A DNA stretch of 64,000 nucleotides from Zanthoxylum bungeanum (GCA_019454045.1 SKCR01038878.1:124001-188000); one strand, 5' to 3'. Shown: positions 1 through 12,111, counted from the stretch's first letter. Translations and numbers: made by a program. The notes: generated by a model not told the origin, from the letters alone.

Positions 1-726
1 GTAATCAATATAATTGAATTAAATGATAGTTGATATTATAATTGGATTATAGTAATCAATATTAAAATTATAGTTGATTAAATAAATTGGATTATTGTAA
101 TCATTATAATAAATAGTACCTTATTAAAATTGATTAAATAGTTGGACTATTAAAATCAAGATAGAATTGAAAGGTTGAATATTTAAAATATATAATCCTT
201 GGATTAAATGCTTTAAATGATTTAATTTTCAATTGGGAATTAATAATAGGTTAATTTATTTGATAAAATAACTTATTATGACTAAGCCCATTATTAAGCA
301 AATAGTAGAGCATAAAGTCTTTGGAAGATTTATGTGATGATGACTTTAGTGCTTAATTAATATACTTATAATAAATCTATCTTTAGATTTAAAAGTATTT
401 AAAATTGCAATTAATAATTCTTGGAGAATTAATTGACTATTCTAGTGGAGAAAAGTCAAAGTTTGCAATTGGGCATGTAGCACAAGGTGCACATCATTTC
501 GATATTCTAAAACCAAAGTGGTTTGTGAAATATTGAAAAGGATAATTGACATATCCCAAAGTGACTACCATTTGGATATGGAAGACACGAAGGAATTAAA
601 GAAAGGGCGAGGCTATAACTTTAAAATATTTGTCAAAGTTATGTTCACTACTAGTATTAAATTGGATTTTAAATACTTAGTGTGGTACATAAAACATATA
701 TGTATTGACGTTCAGAATCCGCTGTG
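1..726 (+). other. 5' leader / gag-region remnant of copia element C
   Basis: AT-rich non-coding sequence, colinear with the leader of element A (about 46600-47390) and, in reverse, with that of element B (about 37330-38080). It begins with repeated short palindromes centred on TGG, for example arms ATAAT / ATTAT. A stretch near 540-610 is nearly identical in all three copies. The 69-codon frame at 518-727 is not supported as a gene because the copies do not keep it. Confidence 0.6.
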
Positions 727-3450
727 AGCTGGATACTGGCTTCAAGCCGAGATTTCTCTGCGAATTGGAAACGGGACGAAAGTCGCTGTTTCGACCGTAG
801 ATACCTAAGTTTAGGAACTGCCATTTGGGTATGTACTTAAATTAGGATATTTATAATGTAACTAGTTTGACTAGAGACATTATCTCTATATCAGTGTTTA
901 ATCCATGCGGATAAAACCTTTATATTCTAGAACACTAAAGTGTTTCATTATATAAAGATGATACTGAGATAAATACATTGGATGTAAATAACAGAATTTA
1001 TATTTTGAATATAAAGAAAATCTCAAACATATAAAATGACAAATAAATAGCTCAAATTGATTTGATCAATGGAGACTTATTTGTGGCATTGTTGTCTAGG
1101 ACACAATTAAACAAGACTCGTATATCCACCCTTTTTGAAGAGTGGGTACTAAGACTGATTTGACTATTCAAATAAGGTCTACGAATCTAGTTTATTAGGT
1201 TAAATACCTAAAATACTATTTACTTGGTAATAGTAAAAGGGCCACCGATCTGTTAGCCCTATTCATGGTGAAGTAAGTGGGCCCATATCTAGCTAGGCTA
1301 GATGTGAACATGAATATTTCGTGACCCTAACGGATGTGGCATCACGTTGTGGTTATGTGTTTCTTTTGAAGAACACAGATTGGAAACTTTAGAGTTTCGA
1401 CACGAAGTAGACAAACAGATCGGCTGTAGTATTATTCCGCCACGGTAAAACCGTAATGGAAAATACTTAAGCAGTAAGTTTCATACGTAAATGAAAGAGT
1501 ACGGTATTCTTTCATATGAGGACTCCTCCCGAGACACGTCAGTTAGACGGTGTGTCCGAACTAAAACCGAATTTTGTTGGACATAATAAGGTTTATCACG
1601 AGTCGCTCTGAGCTACTATCTCCTTCAACCGGATATGTATTAACAGTGCAAAACTATTTAGAATAAGGTTCCATATAAATCTGTTGACAGATATCATATA
1701 GGATATGAACAGGAAGAAGAAACGGGGGGTTTCTCATTCCTGATAATTTGGGTATGCCAGGCATAGCGTTTGGATGATACCAAACTAAGGACCCAAATTG
1801 GATAAGTGCCAATATAGGTTATCCTAAGGGAAACCTTAAGTATAGTACTTGTAAATCCCACATGAGAACAATATAATTGTTGCTCACCATGCGGTTTTCC
1901 TGAGAGGAATACCGATATGCAGTGGTTAGTGGGAGGATAGTGATACTCGATGAAAATCGGAGTAATACTGTTCAAGGCACGAAGTCCTTAATGGAACACA
2001 AATAGTTCATCTATGATGAATCTATACCATTAATCTTCAAATACACAAGAACTTCGTAGATCGGATAGAGTCAGAAAACAACCTAGGGTATGGGTTTCTG
2101 ATCTCACCTCATAAAGATGTCAATCTTATGGTGGTGTACCATCCGACTACGTTATGAGGAAGTGATACGAGGTATCGACTCCTGTTATGGCAAAGTGCCA
2201 TGAGTCCGAAATGGATTCCATGTATAACAACTATGTTTGGATACTAGTTGTTGTACCACAAGGCGTTGTGCCTATGGTACATTAAACGTCTTCAAGGAAG
2301 ACATACATGGAGGCAAATACCAACGTGCAAACCTAAGGTTTTGACGGAAAGGTATCGTTATCAACATTGTGTTAATAACGGTTCAACCTTTTACCTGTTG
2401 CCATGGTAATCCCTTTTGAAGATGCTTGTTGATAACTGTATATTTCATTTATGAAATATGTCAGTTACAAATCAAAATCGCTTTCCTGAAAAGGAAACCT
2501 TTTGGAGGATGTTTTCAACATCCTGACGATTTTGTATAACCGACAAACCAGGTTTGCGGGTTATTCGATCCATGTTTGGATTGATGCAAGCATAAGGTTC
2601 TTGGAACTGTCGTTTTGAAATAATCATAATGGTTTATGATTTGACTCAAAACGAAATAATTTCGTCTGTATATAAGGAGGTTAGTGGGAGGAGCGCACTA
2701 ACAGTGAAATTCCCATAAAGCTATTGTTGAAAGCTTGGCTTTCGATATAAATTCTCCGTAGAATTCTGAGAGATAACAACCTTTATTAGAGGAATAAAGA
2801 TCTACTGGGATTAGATTTAGAGTTGTTAAACACTCTCTGGGAAATTGTACATTTAAAATGTACTTGTATTGGTGTCTCATACGCTTCGAGCATATGGAGT
2901 CACAATCGGGTCAATCCAAGTGATAGTCACTGGATTGAAGTTAAGAACATCTGTTAGTATCTCTGAGAACTAAAGATGCTATCTTAAACTATGGAGAAGG
3001 AGAACTTGAAGTGACTAGGATCACTGCTGCAAGTTTCCAAACAGTTAAATACTGTGGTACTATAATGTTTTGAACACGGGACAGTGAGCTGGAAATCTTC
3101 CAAGCAAGATAACTGTTGCCGAATAAAAACAAATGCGGATTATTGCTGCAGCTGAGGCAGCAATAGAAGCCATTTGGATCAAAAATAAATCTAATTAGAT
3201 TAGATATAGTTCTGTTAGCAGCTGAGCTAGGCGTCAGCACAGGCTAAGGAATTAAAGGTCTCATCGACGATCCAGATATATACTTCTATATCATCTGATT
3301 CGTTCGGATCATACATCGTGGCGATGTGATGATCGTATAAATCGCGTCAAATGATAATCGAACAAATCCGCTGACGAAAACCTTTTTCTCAGCAATTTGA
3401 GCGAACCTTACATAGTTCGAGTGTAGGACACTTGAGTGACTCGCTACGTG
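727..3450 (+). pseudogene. pol: Decayed copia pol (protease, integrase, RT, RNase H)
   Basis: Translated pieces match the pol of element H in order, but with many frameshifts and stops. About 727-840 corresponds to the protease-proximal part of the H frame, about 1080-1650 to integrase (a degraded zinc-finger HCxLGH motif is still visible), about 1690-2960 to the integrase end and RT, and 2990-3450 to RNase H. No catalytic YVDD is readable in frame. The same broken sequence recurs in B and A, so much of the decay may predate the insertion of these copies. Not translatable into a working polyprotein. Confidence 0.8.
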
Positions 3451-3452
3451 CC

Positions 3453-3463
3453 AAGTGGGAGAT
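3453..3463 (+). other. Polypurine tract of copia element C
   Basis: The purine run AAGTGGGAGAT lies directly before the TGTTGG start of the 3' LTR. The same run precedes the 3' LTRs of A, B and H. In this superfamily it primes plus-strand DNA synthesis. Confidence 0.8.
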
Positions 3464-5480
3464 TGTTGGATAATATGACCCATAGCGTCACTATTTGCAC
3501 AATCATTGTGTTGTTGTAGCAAATTAACTATGTAATAAGGAAATTGCACTCTCATCATTTGTGATTAGATCACCATAGATATATAAATGAAGAGAGGTCC
3601 CTATGATTAGTTCCTGGATTGAGATGATATGAGACAGTATCAGTCCACGAAGGATTAATCATTAAATATCCCTAGCCGTAGTATTATCGAGACTGGACAT
3701 CGATAATGCGGAATAGGCTAGTATTGCACTTGTGCGCGTTGTGAGGGCACAACGGCATAGTTCTCATATATATAAGTATTGGATACTTGTGCAAGTGCGA
3801 TAAGAGGTCGTGTTTCACCGATGGTACGGGAAACAGCTTCGCTCTGGATAGACCCTTCGGAATCTCATTGGTATTATGAATATGTGTCTATGGGAGGCCG
3901 AAATCAAGGTAGGTGTATATAGTCTTAACCTGAGACTTACATCGCTAATGCTTACGACAATCGATATACTTTAGTTGAGGTCGTCTAGGACTCTAACCGG
4001 TTCTGTGTACGCCAATGCCGGTATATTGAGAATCGTAGTGTATTGGATGTGATGTCAAGACGGAAGTATCACTCCAGTCATAGTGGAGATGATGTCACGC
4101 AGGATACGGTATTAGTGCTCTTAAGAGATGCGCATCCAATCGTGATATTATGACCAGGTCATGAATATCCAATTATAGAGACTAGTTACCAGACATCCGA
4201 TATGTGTTTCGGACGGGGCAGACACTTATCCAGCCCCAGCCCTAGCACGTGACTATCCGATACTGGGCCGATATGCACAATACATTAGTATACTACGCTT
4301 GATACAGATCTTAATATTCTTAAATGGATATGTCCGGAGAATTGGGTAGACTTGGTGCTTTGCTAGGAGTCGACCTTGTCTCGTAAATCGGTAGAACGTA
4401 GTACTTGGTACGTACGTGATTCGAATACTCCGACGACCGTATTTACTGCCAGATTATCCGGAGATCTCATGGGTCGCTTCCCGATAATCCACCGATGACG
4501 CACAACTCGCACTCTTGAATAATCTGGGATTATACATAAGAGAGAGAAAATTAATCTAGGATTAATAACGGAGATATTTTATCCGGGATAAAATGTCGTC
4601 TAAAGAGAGAGAACGATTAATTTGGAATTGATCGATGAATTAATATATTCGATATATTAGACGAAATTAGATTTCGACGCGGAATTAAAATTAGATTTTA
4701 ATTCGGGCAAACGAGTTAATTTAGAATTAATTCGTTAGCGACGTAAATAATAATTTCGCCAGGCGCAATTATTTATTTAAATTCGATTTAATTAATGTCG
4801 CGACGTAAGCTCGGTATTTCGGAAATATCGAACCCGAACGCGTGAGTGCACGTGGGCCCACTTTCATTTGGAAACGTGTGGGGCCCACATGACACATGTC
4901 ATTCTAATGCTTTGCATGTAGATTGTGTACATTGCACTCAATGTCATTGCATGGAGTTTGAGTGTTTGACACTCTAAGCCATTGCATGTTATGTGTCATA
5001 ATTTTATTATTAATTTAATGAAAATTATGGCATAAATATAAATTGATTTTTGGTAAATCATTTTTAACTTAATACACAATTTAATCTCTCTCAAATTCTC
5101 TCCTCTCCTCACGCCCAAAAACTGAAACATGTTACTGGTTTGGAACCAATTCAGGCGTGACTTTAGGGAAGCAAGGGTTGGATTTTCATGGTGAAAATTC
5201 AAGTGCTAGCACACTACGAGTCTTGCGAAGGTGGTAGGGAGGTTCGACCATGAGCCGGGATCCATCCAACGAAGCTAGGAGCTGCGTTTCTCATCTCAAA
5301 ATTCTGTTTTTGGAGGCAGTGGACTGCATGCAGTAAGCTTACCAAGGCAGTGCGTTTTTGGGCATGATTCGTCTTCAAATCGACATAACCGATCAATGTA
5401 AGTATTCCGCTATCTTCATTGGTGTATTCACGCATTATTTCATGTCTTGTTTGATCATGGGACCTTAGAAAAATTCAACA
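3464..5480 (+). repeat. 3' LTR of copia element C
   Basis: A 2017-bp LTR starting TGTTGGATAATATGACCC and ending TCAACA. It matches the LTRs of element B (32546-34557) and element A (42018-44104, 49698-51786) over most of its length. Landmarks are a GC-rich middle with many near-palindromic sites, a ladder of ten short hairpins at 4519-4831, and a GTGGGCCCAC palindrome just after it. Short frames inside it are not genes. Confidence 0.88.
4519..4831. repeat. Ladder of ten Y-N-G-centred palindromes in the LTR of C
   Basis: Ten consecutive interrupted palindromes, each with a three-base centre ending in G. Arms and centres: ATAATC/GATTAT TGG (4519-4533); ATTAATC/GATTAAT TAG (4550-4566); ATTTTATC/GATAAAAT CGG (4576-4594); 9-bp arms TGG, one mismatch (4614-4634); TAATATAT/ATATATTA TCG (4641-4659); CGAAAT/ATTTCG TAG (4662-4676); 10-bp arms TAG (4682-4704); 10-bp arms TAG, one mismatch (4712-4734); 11-bp arms CAG, one mismatch (4749-4773); 9-bp arms CGG, one mismatch (4811-4831). 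All seen directly. Function is unknown. Confidence 0.9.
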
Positions 5481-5650
5481 CTTATCACCTAGCTTTTCCC
5501 CGAAGGGTAGTGAATGAAGGAAAACACCAAGTCATCACCTAGCTTTAACAGTGCCTTTGGTTTAAACCCCCTCAACCCACTATAGAAAAGGTCAACTAAA
5601 GCGCAAATCATACACATCACAAGACATGATTTCGAGGCCAATTCTCAAAA
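5481..5650 (-). other. Leader fragment of a minus-strand gypsy element
   Basis: Non-coding sequence between the end of the LTR of C and a minus-strand primer site. In minus-strand reading it would be the start of the internal region of the gypsy element whose LTR is at 5672-7715, cut off by the insertion of C. No reading frame is supported. Confidence 0.4.
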
Positions 5651-5668
5651 TACCCAGTGGAATCGCCA
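5651..5668 (-). other. Primer binding site, probable tRNA-Arg type
   Basis: On the minus strand this reads TGGCGATTCCACTGGGTA, which resembles the tRNA-Arg-complementary primer sites I recall from Tat/Ogre-type gypsy elements, with changes. It lies three bases inside a TG-starting LTR boundary at 5672. The match is from memory and imperfect. Confidence 0.5.
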
Positions 5669-5671
5669 GAC

Positions 5672-7715
5672 TGTATGACACAGAAACTGGGCGACGCTGT
5701 TCTAGGCTCGCGGCCAAGTTGGGAGTACGGAATAGCTCGCGGGGAACTAAACCGGAGAAATAACATGGAGTCGCCACCCGGTGTGAATCGGGATAAAGAT
5801 TTAAGGCCGCACTCACCTCTCGCAAGGGCAGACCTCAAACCTGTTGGGTTCGGAATGGTCCCTTACTTATGTCACTTGTGATGATATAATTTGTGCAATG
5901 AACTAACCAAGTCTACTCAATAATCATGCTCAAGGGTACTTAGATCTAACATGCTTTCATCCAAATAACTCCATGCAATGTAACACAACGAGCATATTGA
6001 ACCATTAAATCAACATGTATAAATCATTATCCAAACACATCATAAACTAATAACATGCATAAGGAACAACCTAAATATGCTTTAACAACTAAATAACAAA
6101 CTAAATTAAACCATGCTTTAAATAATAAATAAACGGCCTACGAACTATAACATGCTCAAATATAAATTTGGATGAGACGAGATATGTATATCTTAAGTGG
6201 TACGTGGCGTCGTATCCCGAGTGCAGACCGCACTACCGTCCATTCGGTATCGGCTACGGAATTTACGTCCGGGTTTCCATCCAATATACCACAAAAGGGA
6301 ACACATATCCCGCTCATCCAACAATCACATCATGCTTCAAACGAATCTCATGCAATAATATTTTAAAATAAATAAAATAAAAACGAAAGAAGATAAGTGA
6401 AAAGGTGCCCTCAGGTCTAACCTCTTTTGTCGTCTCAGGAAAGGGCGTTACACGTCCGTTGGAAGGGTGAATGATCCGCTACTCTTTTAGTTCACCAACT
6501 CAATGTCTTTCCTCGCTGTTTTGCTGTTCGGGCTGTTGTTTTTACTCCGTTTCGCTGCTGTTTTGCTGCTACGTTTCAGGTCACTGTTTTGGTCGTTTTG
6601 TGGACTGTTTTGGGTGATTTTGGAGGCTAATTGGCTTGCGGTTTTAAGGGCTTTTAGGGAGAACTTTGTGCAGTTTTTTGGTGCAGTTTTTTTGTGTTTT
6701 TGGGGCTGTTTCGTGGTTAAAAGTCTGGCCAAAACCGATCAGGTCAGTGGGCTGATTTGTGGCAGAAAGTGTGCAGTGCAGTGAGTGTTTTTGGGACTGT
6801 TTCAGGCGTGAATTTACGGGCTGTGTGTGGGGACTGTTTGTGCGACTTTAGGGCAATGTTTGGGGCTGTTTATGGCGTGTTTAGAGGGCTATGGAAAGGC
6901 TGAAAGATGCGGCAAAGGGCAGTGTGTTGGGGCTGGTCTACGTGAGTTGGCTGAGTGGAGCAAAGGGGAAGTTTTGGTCAATGAAGGGGTGAGTCGGTTA
7001 ATGGAGCAAGGTGGCGTGAGTGGAAGGTGAGGTCAGGGGCGTGAAGGGCTTGTGGGGTCAAGGGGCTGGTCTACGTGTTGCTATTTGTGGTGTCTTTGGC
7101 GAGTGGCAAGGGCAGGTGGCTTTGAGTAAGGCGTGGTTTGAGGCACCAATTGGCGTGATGAACGAGGGGTTTGAAGGCAATTGGTGAGTGGAGTTTATGC
7201 GTGAGGCAATTTTTGGTTTGTGCGAGAGGGTGAAGGGTGAAGAGCGAGGGAAGCCTTGAGAGTCTTGGGGTTTATTTTTTTTGTTTTTGGCGTGAGTCTC
7301 TGCCAGCCAGGGTTGAATGTGTGGGTTAAAGGTTCTTTTTATAGGTCAAGGGAGCGGGTTTTACCTTATTTGAGAAGGAGAATGATTTTGTGTTTTAATT
7401 GGATATCTTTTTAATTAGTATGTGATAAGGGAAATCTTTTAATTAAGGGAAGTGATTTGATTTATTCTTTTTAGTTAATGATATGATTTATTTAAATTGG
7501 TAGGTGATTTAATTAAATTAGGAGTGTGATTTATTTAATTAGGAATGTTATTTATGGAATTTAATTTGAATCTTTTAATTTGTGAAAGGAATTTAATTTG
7601 TGACATGTATTTTAAATGTTTTAATTATTTAATTTGTGAAATGTGTTTTAAATATTTTAATTATTTTTGGATGTGATTTAATGGGTTTGGTGTGTTTTAA
7701 AACAGAGGTCCAACA
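5672..7715 (-). repeat. LTR of a minus-strand Ty3/gypsy (Tat-like) element
   Basis: Proposed 2044-bp LTR, starting (minus strand) TGTTGGACCTCTG at 7715 and ending next to the primer site at 5672. The middle (about 6480-7280) is strongly strand-biased, with the plus strand rich in T and G and repeated CTGTTTT and GTTTT steps. Several short open frames come from this bias and are not genes. The boundary at 7715 is a best guess from the TG...CA ends; no second LTR copy is in the window to confirm it. Confidence 0.45.
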
Positions 7716-8165
7716 AGCAAACCCGAAGCGAAACAAGCGAGTTAAATCTGACAAAATACTAATTCCCAACTTTACCCTTCCAACGTCTGTTTCCCGCGGC
7801 TTTCACAACTAAAGAGGTAGTGTCTCCATACGAGACTCATCATTGGGCTGATATGCAAAAATGCAATGCCTACAATCCCCTAAATAGTTTCATCGATGGA
7901 TACCACATCTTGGTGTTGGAGGTCCGGACATATGAGTCCTCGAAGGCATTGAGAGCTTCAAATGAGATTTGATGGTTGGGAAATTATGGTCCCACCTAAG
8001 GATCCAAGAGGTACCAGAATATGTTGCGGTCTTGAAGCAGACGAGGATTTTTATGCTATTGGAAGAAGATGAGAAAATAGCCGATGGGGTGTTGCTGGGG
8101 TAAAGAAGTAGCCAAGACAAGAAATTCGGCGTGATATTGGTAATGGTCAGAGAGAACCATTCCCA
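7716..8165 (+). other. Unassigned, possible gag start of element D
   Basis: No frame longer than about 30 codons is supported on the plus strand. Its position directly before a Tat-type gag tail suggests degraded gag sequence, but I recognise no motif. The minus-strand frame at 7890-8120 looks like chance. Confidence 0.3.
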
Positions 8166-8516
8166 ATGTATAGGGAGTTAAGGCCAATAACTCAGGGTAA
8201 CCTGGCGCCCGAGAGGAGACCCCCGATCAAGGTCACTCATGTTACAGAGGGCTTAGCATACACTGCCCTCAACAGGCCATTGACATATGTAGCTCGGGAG
8301 ATTCAAGATAAGGGTCTGTTGACTGAGACCGACCCAAAGAGGTTCCCGATTGAGAAGAGGGATCACAAGGCCTATTGTGCGCATCATAATACTATGGTAT
8401 ATGCCACAGAGAGATGCATTGACTTGCAGGAGCAGGTGGATGACCTGGTGATGAATGACTACTTGAAGAAGTGCATTGATCATGAGGCTATGAGAATCAG
8501 TCAGCGAATGGAGTAG
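8166..8516 (+). pseudogene. gag: Tat-type gypsy gag C-terminal remnant (element D)
   Basis: A 116-codon open segment. Near its middle is a run containing DHKAYCAHHNTMVYATERC, which resembles the Cys/His-containing gag tail of Tat-lineage elements, followed by an acidic leucine-rich helix (residues about 80-105). It ends in a stop and the protease-like frame restarts seven bases later. Family knowledge places this region just before the protease. The N-terminal capsid part is missing or unrecognisable. Confidence 0.6.
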
Positions 8517-8522
8517 AGGCCT

Positions 8523-9170
8523 ATGTTCAAAATAGCCGAGGGAATGACGTTAGTTGGGGATTCAAACTGGGCAAGAAAGAACTATTGCCGCATCAACGAC
8601 CATGAGGTAATAGCTATAGAGAAGGTCTCAGGGATACAGAAATCCAGACTGGTCCCAATAATGTTTACTGAAGAAGACGCTCATGGTGTGAGCTATCCAC
8701 ATGACGACGCATTGATAATAAAGGCCAATATTGGCGGTACAGAGGTGGACATAATATTGTTGGACCCTGGGAGTGCTGAAGATATCATATCCAAGAAAGC
8801 CTTGGATAGCTTGTATGTGGAGTTCACCACTTTGCTTTAGGATGTAACTTCGCTGTAGGGGTTTGGAGGTGCAATGGATTTTCCGTTGGGTCGAGTACAT
8901 CTTACAATGACCATCATAACAGCCCTTTATACTAGGATAATAATGATGGACTTCACCGTGGTAGACTTTCTAAGCAGTTATCAAGTTATTTTGGGAATGC
9001 CCTTCATTATGAAGTCGATGGTAGCAATATCAAGCTACTACTTGAAGCCGAAGTTCCCAATTAAAGATGGGTTCGAGATAGTCTGTGGGAGCCAAAAGGT
9101 GGTTAAGAGCTATTTTGCAGCTTTGTCAAAGGAAACCCTGTGCATTAAAGATGTCGTGGGGCAGAAGTAG
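8523..9170 (+). pseudogene. pol: Gypsy aspartic protease remnant (element D)
   Basis: Two open pieces, 8523-8840 and 8874-9170, split by stops. The first holds a DDAL motif about 20 residues before the active-site region, which reads LLDPGSAEDI. The family has D-S/T-G there, so the active site is altered to D-P-G. The second piece carries the MMDFTVVD...YQVILGMPF strand that ends these proteases. Together they support an inactive Tat-type protease. Confidence 0.7.
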
Positions 9171-9459
9171 AGGGAAATAGAATAATGTGCAATAGAGGTA
9201 GAATCTGATGACCCCTGACCTGAAGACCCCCAGAATATTGGGAAGCAAGGGAAGAGATAGAACTATGGAAACTTTTTGGCCTAAGAAAGACAATCCAGGT
9301 TGGGGTCGGGTTGGAACAAAATCTGAAGAAGAAGCTGGTGGACTTCTTGAAGGAATATGTATATGTTTTCGCATAGGGGTCACGAGGATATGTCTGGGAT
9401 AGATCCTTAGGTTATCAACCACCGTTTGGTAGTAGACCAGGCGCATAAGCCCGTGAAAC

Positions 9460-10298
9460 AAAAGAGATAGATCTTACCCCTAGAAAGATATGAGGCAATT
9501 CACAACGAGGTGGACAAGTTGATAAAAGTCGGATTCATTAGAGAGGTTAAATACCCATAGTGGGTATCGAATGTAGTATTGATGAAGAAGGCCAATGGCA
9601 AGTGGATGATATGTGTGGATTTCTTTGACTTAAACAAAGTTTTCCCAAATGATAGTTTCACACTTCCGAAAGTGGATCAACTGGTTGCCATGGGCTGTAT
9701 AGTTTTATAGTCGTCTTCTCATGGTACAACTAGATCAAAATGCACCCTGAGGATGAAGAGAAGACAACCTCCATTTCTGAGCAAGGTTATAATGTTATAA
9801 GGTTATGCTTTCGGAATGAAGAATGCAGGGGCAACATATCAAAGGTTGGTCAACGAAGTATTTAAGCCCCTCATCAACAAGACAATACAAGTCTATATCA
9901 ACGACATGATAATCATGACGGTAGTGCCCGAGGACTATATGAGGGATCTCAGAGAAACTTTTGAACTCCTGAAAAAGTATAAGATGAGGCTGAACCCGGA
10001 CAAGTGTGCCTTTGGGGTATCATCGGGAAAGGTTTTGGGGGTATATGGTCAGTGCGAGAGGCATTGAGGGCAATCCTTAAAAGATCAGAGCGGTGGTGGA
10101 TCTAAAATCTCTAATGACCGTGAAAGAGGTGCAGAACTTGACCGGTCAGGTAGCAGCGCTCAACCGATTATCTCTAAGGCAACCCATAAGTGACATGTTT
10201 TCTTCCAATTGATCAAGAAGGTAAAGAAGGAAGTCAAATGGACGAGTGAGCGCGAGGATGCATCCAACAACTCAAAAGATACCTAACCCGACCCCTAC
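9460..10298 (+). pseudogene. pol: Gypsy reverse transcriptase remnant (element D)
   Basis: Shows EVDKLIKVGFIREVKYP, KKANGKW and later KNAGATYQRLVNEVF, all typical of plant Ty3/gypsy RT. The catalytic Y-V/I-D-D box reads YINDM at about 9895-9909, so one catalytic Asp is replaced by Asn. Stops occur near 9560 and 9700. The coding trend continues to LKRYLTRP... at about 10271-10298, is interrupted by element E, and resumes at 17885 with PLLATP, as expected for a split gene. Confidence 0.75.
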
Positions 10299-12087
10299 TA
10301 ATGAATGGTAATTATATCACTATTTCCCACTCATTTGACCTAATATTTTGTATAGTTTCTTGAGTTTTGTGAACGTTGTGATGTGTTTTATTGTTATTTT
10401 GTAGATAAATAAAGTTTAGGAAGCATTGGAAGCAATTTGGGGCCAAAATAGACAAAAATGACGCAAAAGAGCATTTTGGTAATTTGGCGCGTCGCAACGT
10501 GCGTCGTGCCACATGATATCATCACAGAAGATCCGCTAACATGCGCCATGACACGTGTCACAATCCTATGGTACCGACACTCCACGTGACATGTGTCATC
10601 TTCTGAATGGACCGCATCATCCGCGAATCACCGTCTACCACTTGTCAACATGTCATTGGACTGATCATACCGCGTGCCACGTGTCACAATTCTATTGGGC
10701 CGATGAAATTCACGTGCCACGTCAGCAACGACCAGGTCAACGCGCTTCAGATCCCGTGTAACCAGCTTGGCATCGCGACGCAAGAATGAATCTCACGTCG
10801 CGACGCGGGCCTGCTCAGCTGCCTATAAATTGAAGCTTTCTGCACCTCATTTGGTGTGCTTTCCTTGGGATTTTTCCTTGATTTTATAGGATAACATCTA
10901 TTTAGTAAATTATTAATAATATTTAAATTATGCATTTTTATTTTTAGTTTTTATTACAACATTTTATTTATTTACCTTTATGTTTTGTAGTTAAAATTTC
11001 GCTAGGGTAAAAGGTGAAATATTTAATATAATTATATAGGTTAATCTCACTTAATTATAATTTTTAAATTATAATTTAACCGGATTAATTAATGACAGAC
11101 TTTATTACCGCCTATATGGTCGGTTTAAATATAAATTACTTTACCGCCTATATGGCTGGTCTTTATGTGACAGATTATTATCGCCTATATGGCTGGTGTA
11201 GTTGGACTAAATGGATTACCGCCTATATGGCTGGTTTTAAATATTTAAAATTATTAATTCCTGAGAAAACGGAACTTAAAATAATTTATATATTATAATA
11301 AGTGAGATTCCTAGATATGAATTATTAAATGTGGATCCTCTAACCCCGGCATTTTATTTTTATTCTAGGGAAGTGATGAACACAATATTCATAAGCTTAA
11401 TAATTGATTTAATTATATATTGAGTAATTCTTTAGTTTGTTTATTGAGTCTTAAGCTTAATGCTTCTTGTTACCTGATCACCAATAAGATTGATGTGCTA
11501 AACTTAAAATGAACTTGGGAAAGAGATTTTAGGTTTTAGCCTTATACTTAATAGCCCACGATCTTCCTTGAGGATATATAACCTTTTAATAGATTTCCTT
11601 ACAGAATAGACATATACATGTCGGGCGGGGTAGCCATAATTGGAACTTGAACTTAATGAATCCAGGTAATTTGGTTGACATAGACACATGGTTCAATTGG
11701 GTTATACTGGGTATTTGCATCTGACCATCGACAGAGGCTTTTGCATATTTTCGTGTTTCAGATTAGCAAACTGATTTATTACACATATATAAGGGAATCA
11801 ATTCATCATTAGAATAATATTGTGTGGATTCACAACCTTAGATCTTTGAGTCTTTTGTTATTTTCCTTAGTATTTTCTTTTGTGTCTTTAAGTATTTTAT
11901 TTATCAAATCCACATTCAACCAACCAATCAAGCAATCAGTCTATTCTCTCTATAATTAGATACATGTAAATAAATAGTATCAATAATTAATAACAACAAT
12001 ATGAATTAAGTCCTCGTGCGATCAATATTTTTATACTACTTGAACGATACGTGCGCTTGCGTTATACGTGTGTGTTTCCACCGGTCA
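10299..12087 (+). repeat. 5' LTR of element E
   Basis: Starts TAATGAATGG (3' copy TGATGAGTGG) and ends ...CCGGTCA. It is 1789 bp against 1883 bp for the 3' copy; the gap is mostly a block of about 95 bp near 10490, which holds GC-rich CGCGACG repeats in the 3' copy. It contains CACGTGTC sites at 10552 and 10678 and a four-fold motif at 11107-11235. A TATAAATTGAAGC stretch near 10824 is a possible promoter. Confidence 0.85.
11107..11235 (+). repeat. Four phased 18-bp motifs in the 5' LTR of E
   Basis: Four copies of ACCGCCTATATGGCTGGT or close variants start at 11107, 11143, 11180 and 11218. Spacings are 36, 37 and 38 bp, about 3.5 turns of B-DNA. The 3' LTR keeps the same spacing. This may be a regulatory array; that is inference. 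Confidence 0.85.
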
Positions 12088-12093
12088 AGTTTT

Positions 12094-12111
12094 TGGTGCC
12101 GTTGCCGGGGA
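12094..12111 (+). other. Primer binding site, tRNA-Asp type
   Basis: TGGTGCCGTTGCCGGGGA lies six bases after the 5' LTR. From family knowledge, the tRNA-Asp-complementary site of Athila and related gypsy elements is TGGCGCCGTTGCCGGGGA, so there is one difference. It confirms plus-strand orientation and the 5' LTR end. Confidence 0.8.

Larger units (their letters stand above)
1..5480 (+). mobile_element. Ty1/copia element C, decayed, 5' part outside the window
   Basis: Right-hand part of a plus-strand copia retrotransposon: leader remnant, decayed pol in the order protease, integrase, RT, RNase H, then polypurine tract and a complete 3' LTR. The same decayed pol and a related LTR occur in elements B and A, and a coding relative is element H, so these four form one family. 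The LTR ends with a TCAACA variant of the family end CCAACA at 5480. The 5' LTR and left target duplication lie before base 1, so the insertion site cannot be checked from both sides. Confidence 0.85.

Noticed and set aside
5592..5881. Overlapping frames on both strands near 5.6-5.9 kb
   Set aside because: They lie across the end of a minus-strand LTR and its primer site; no protein motif.
6487..7030. Frames of 60-93 codons on both strands
   Set aside because: Produced by the T/G-biased composition of an LTR; no start context or motif.
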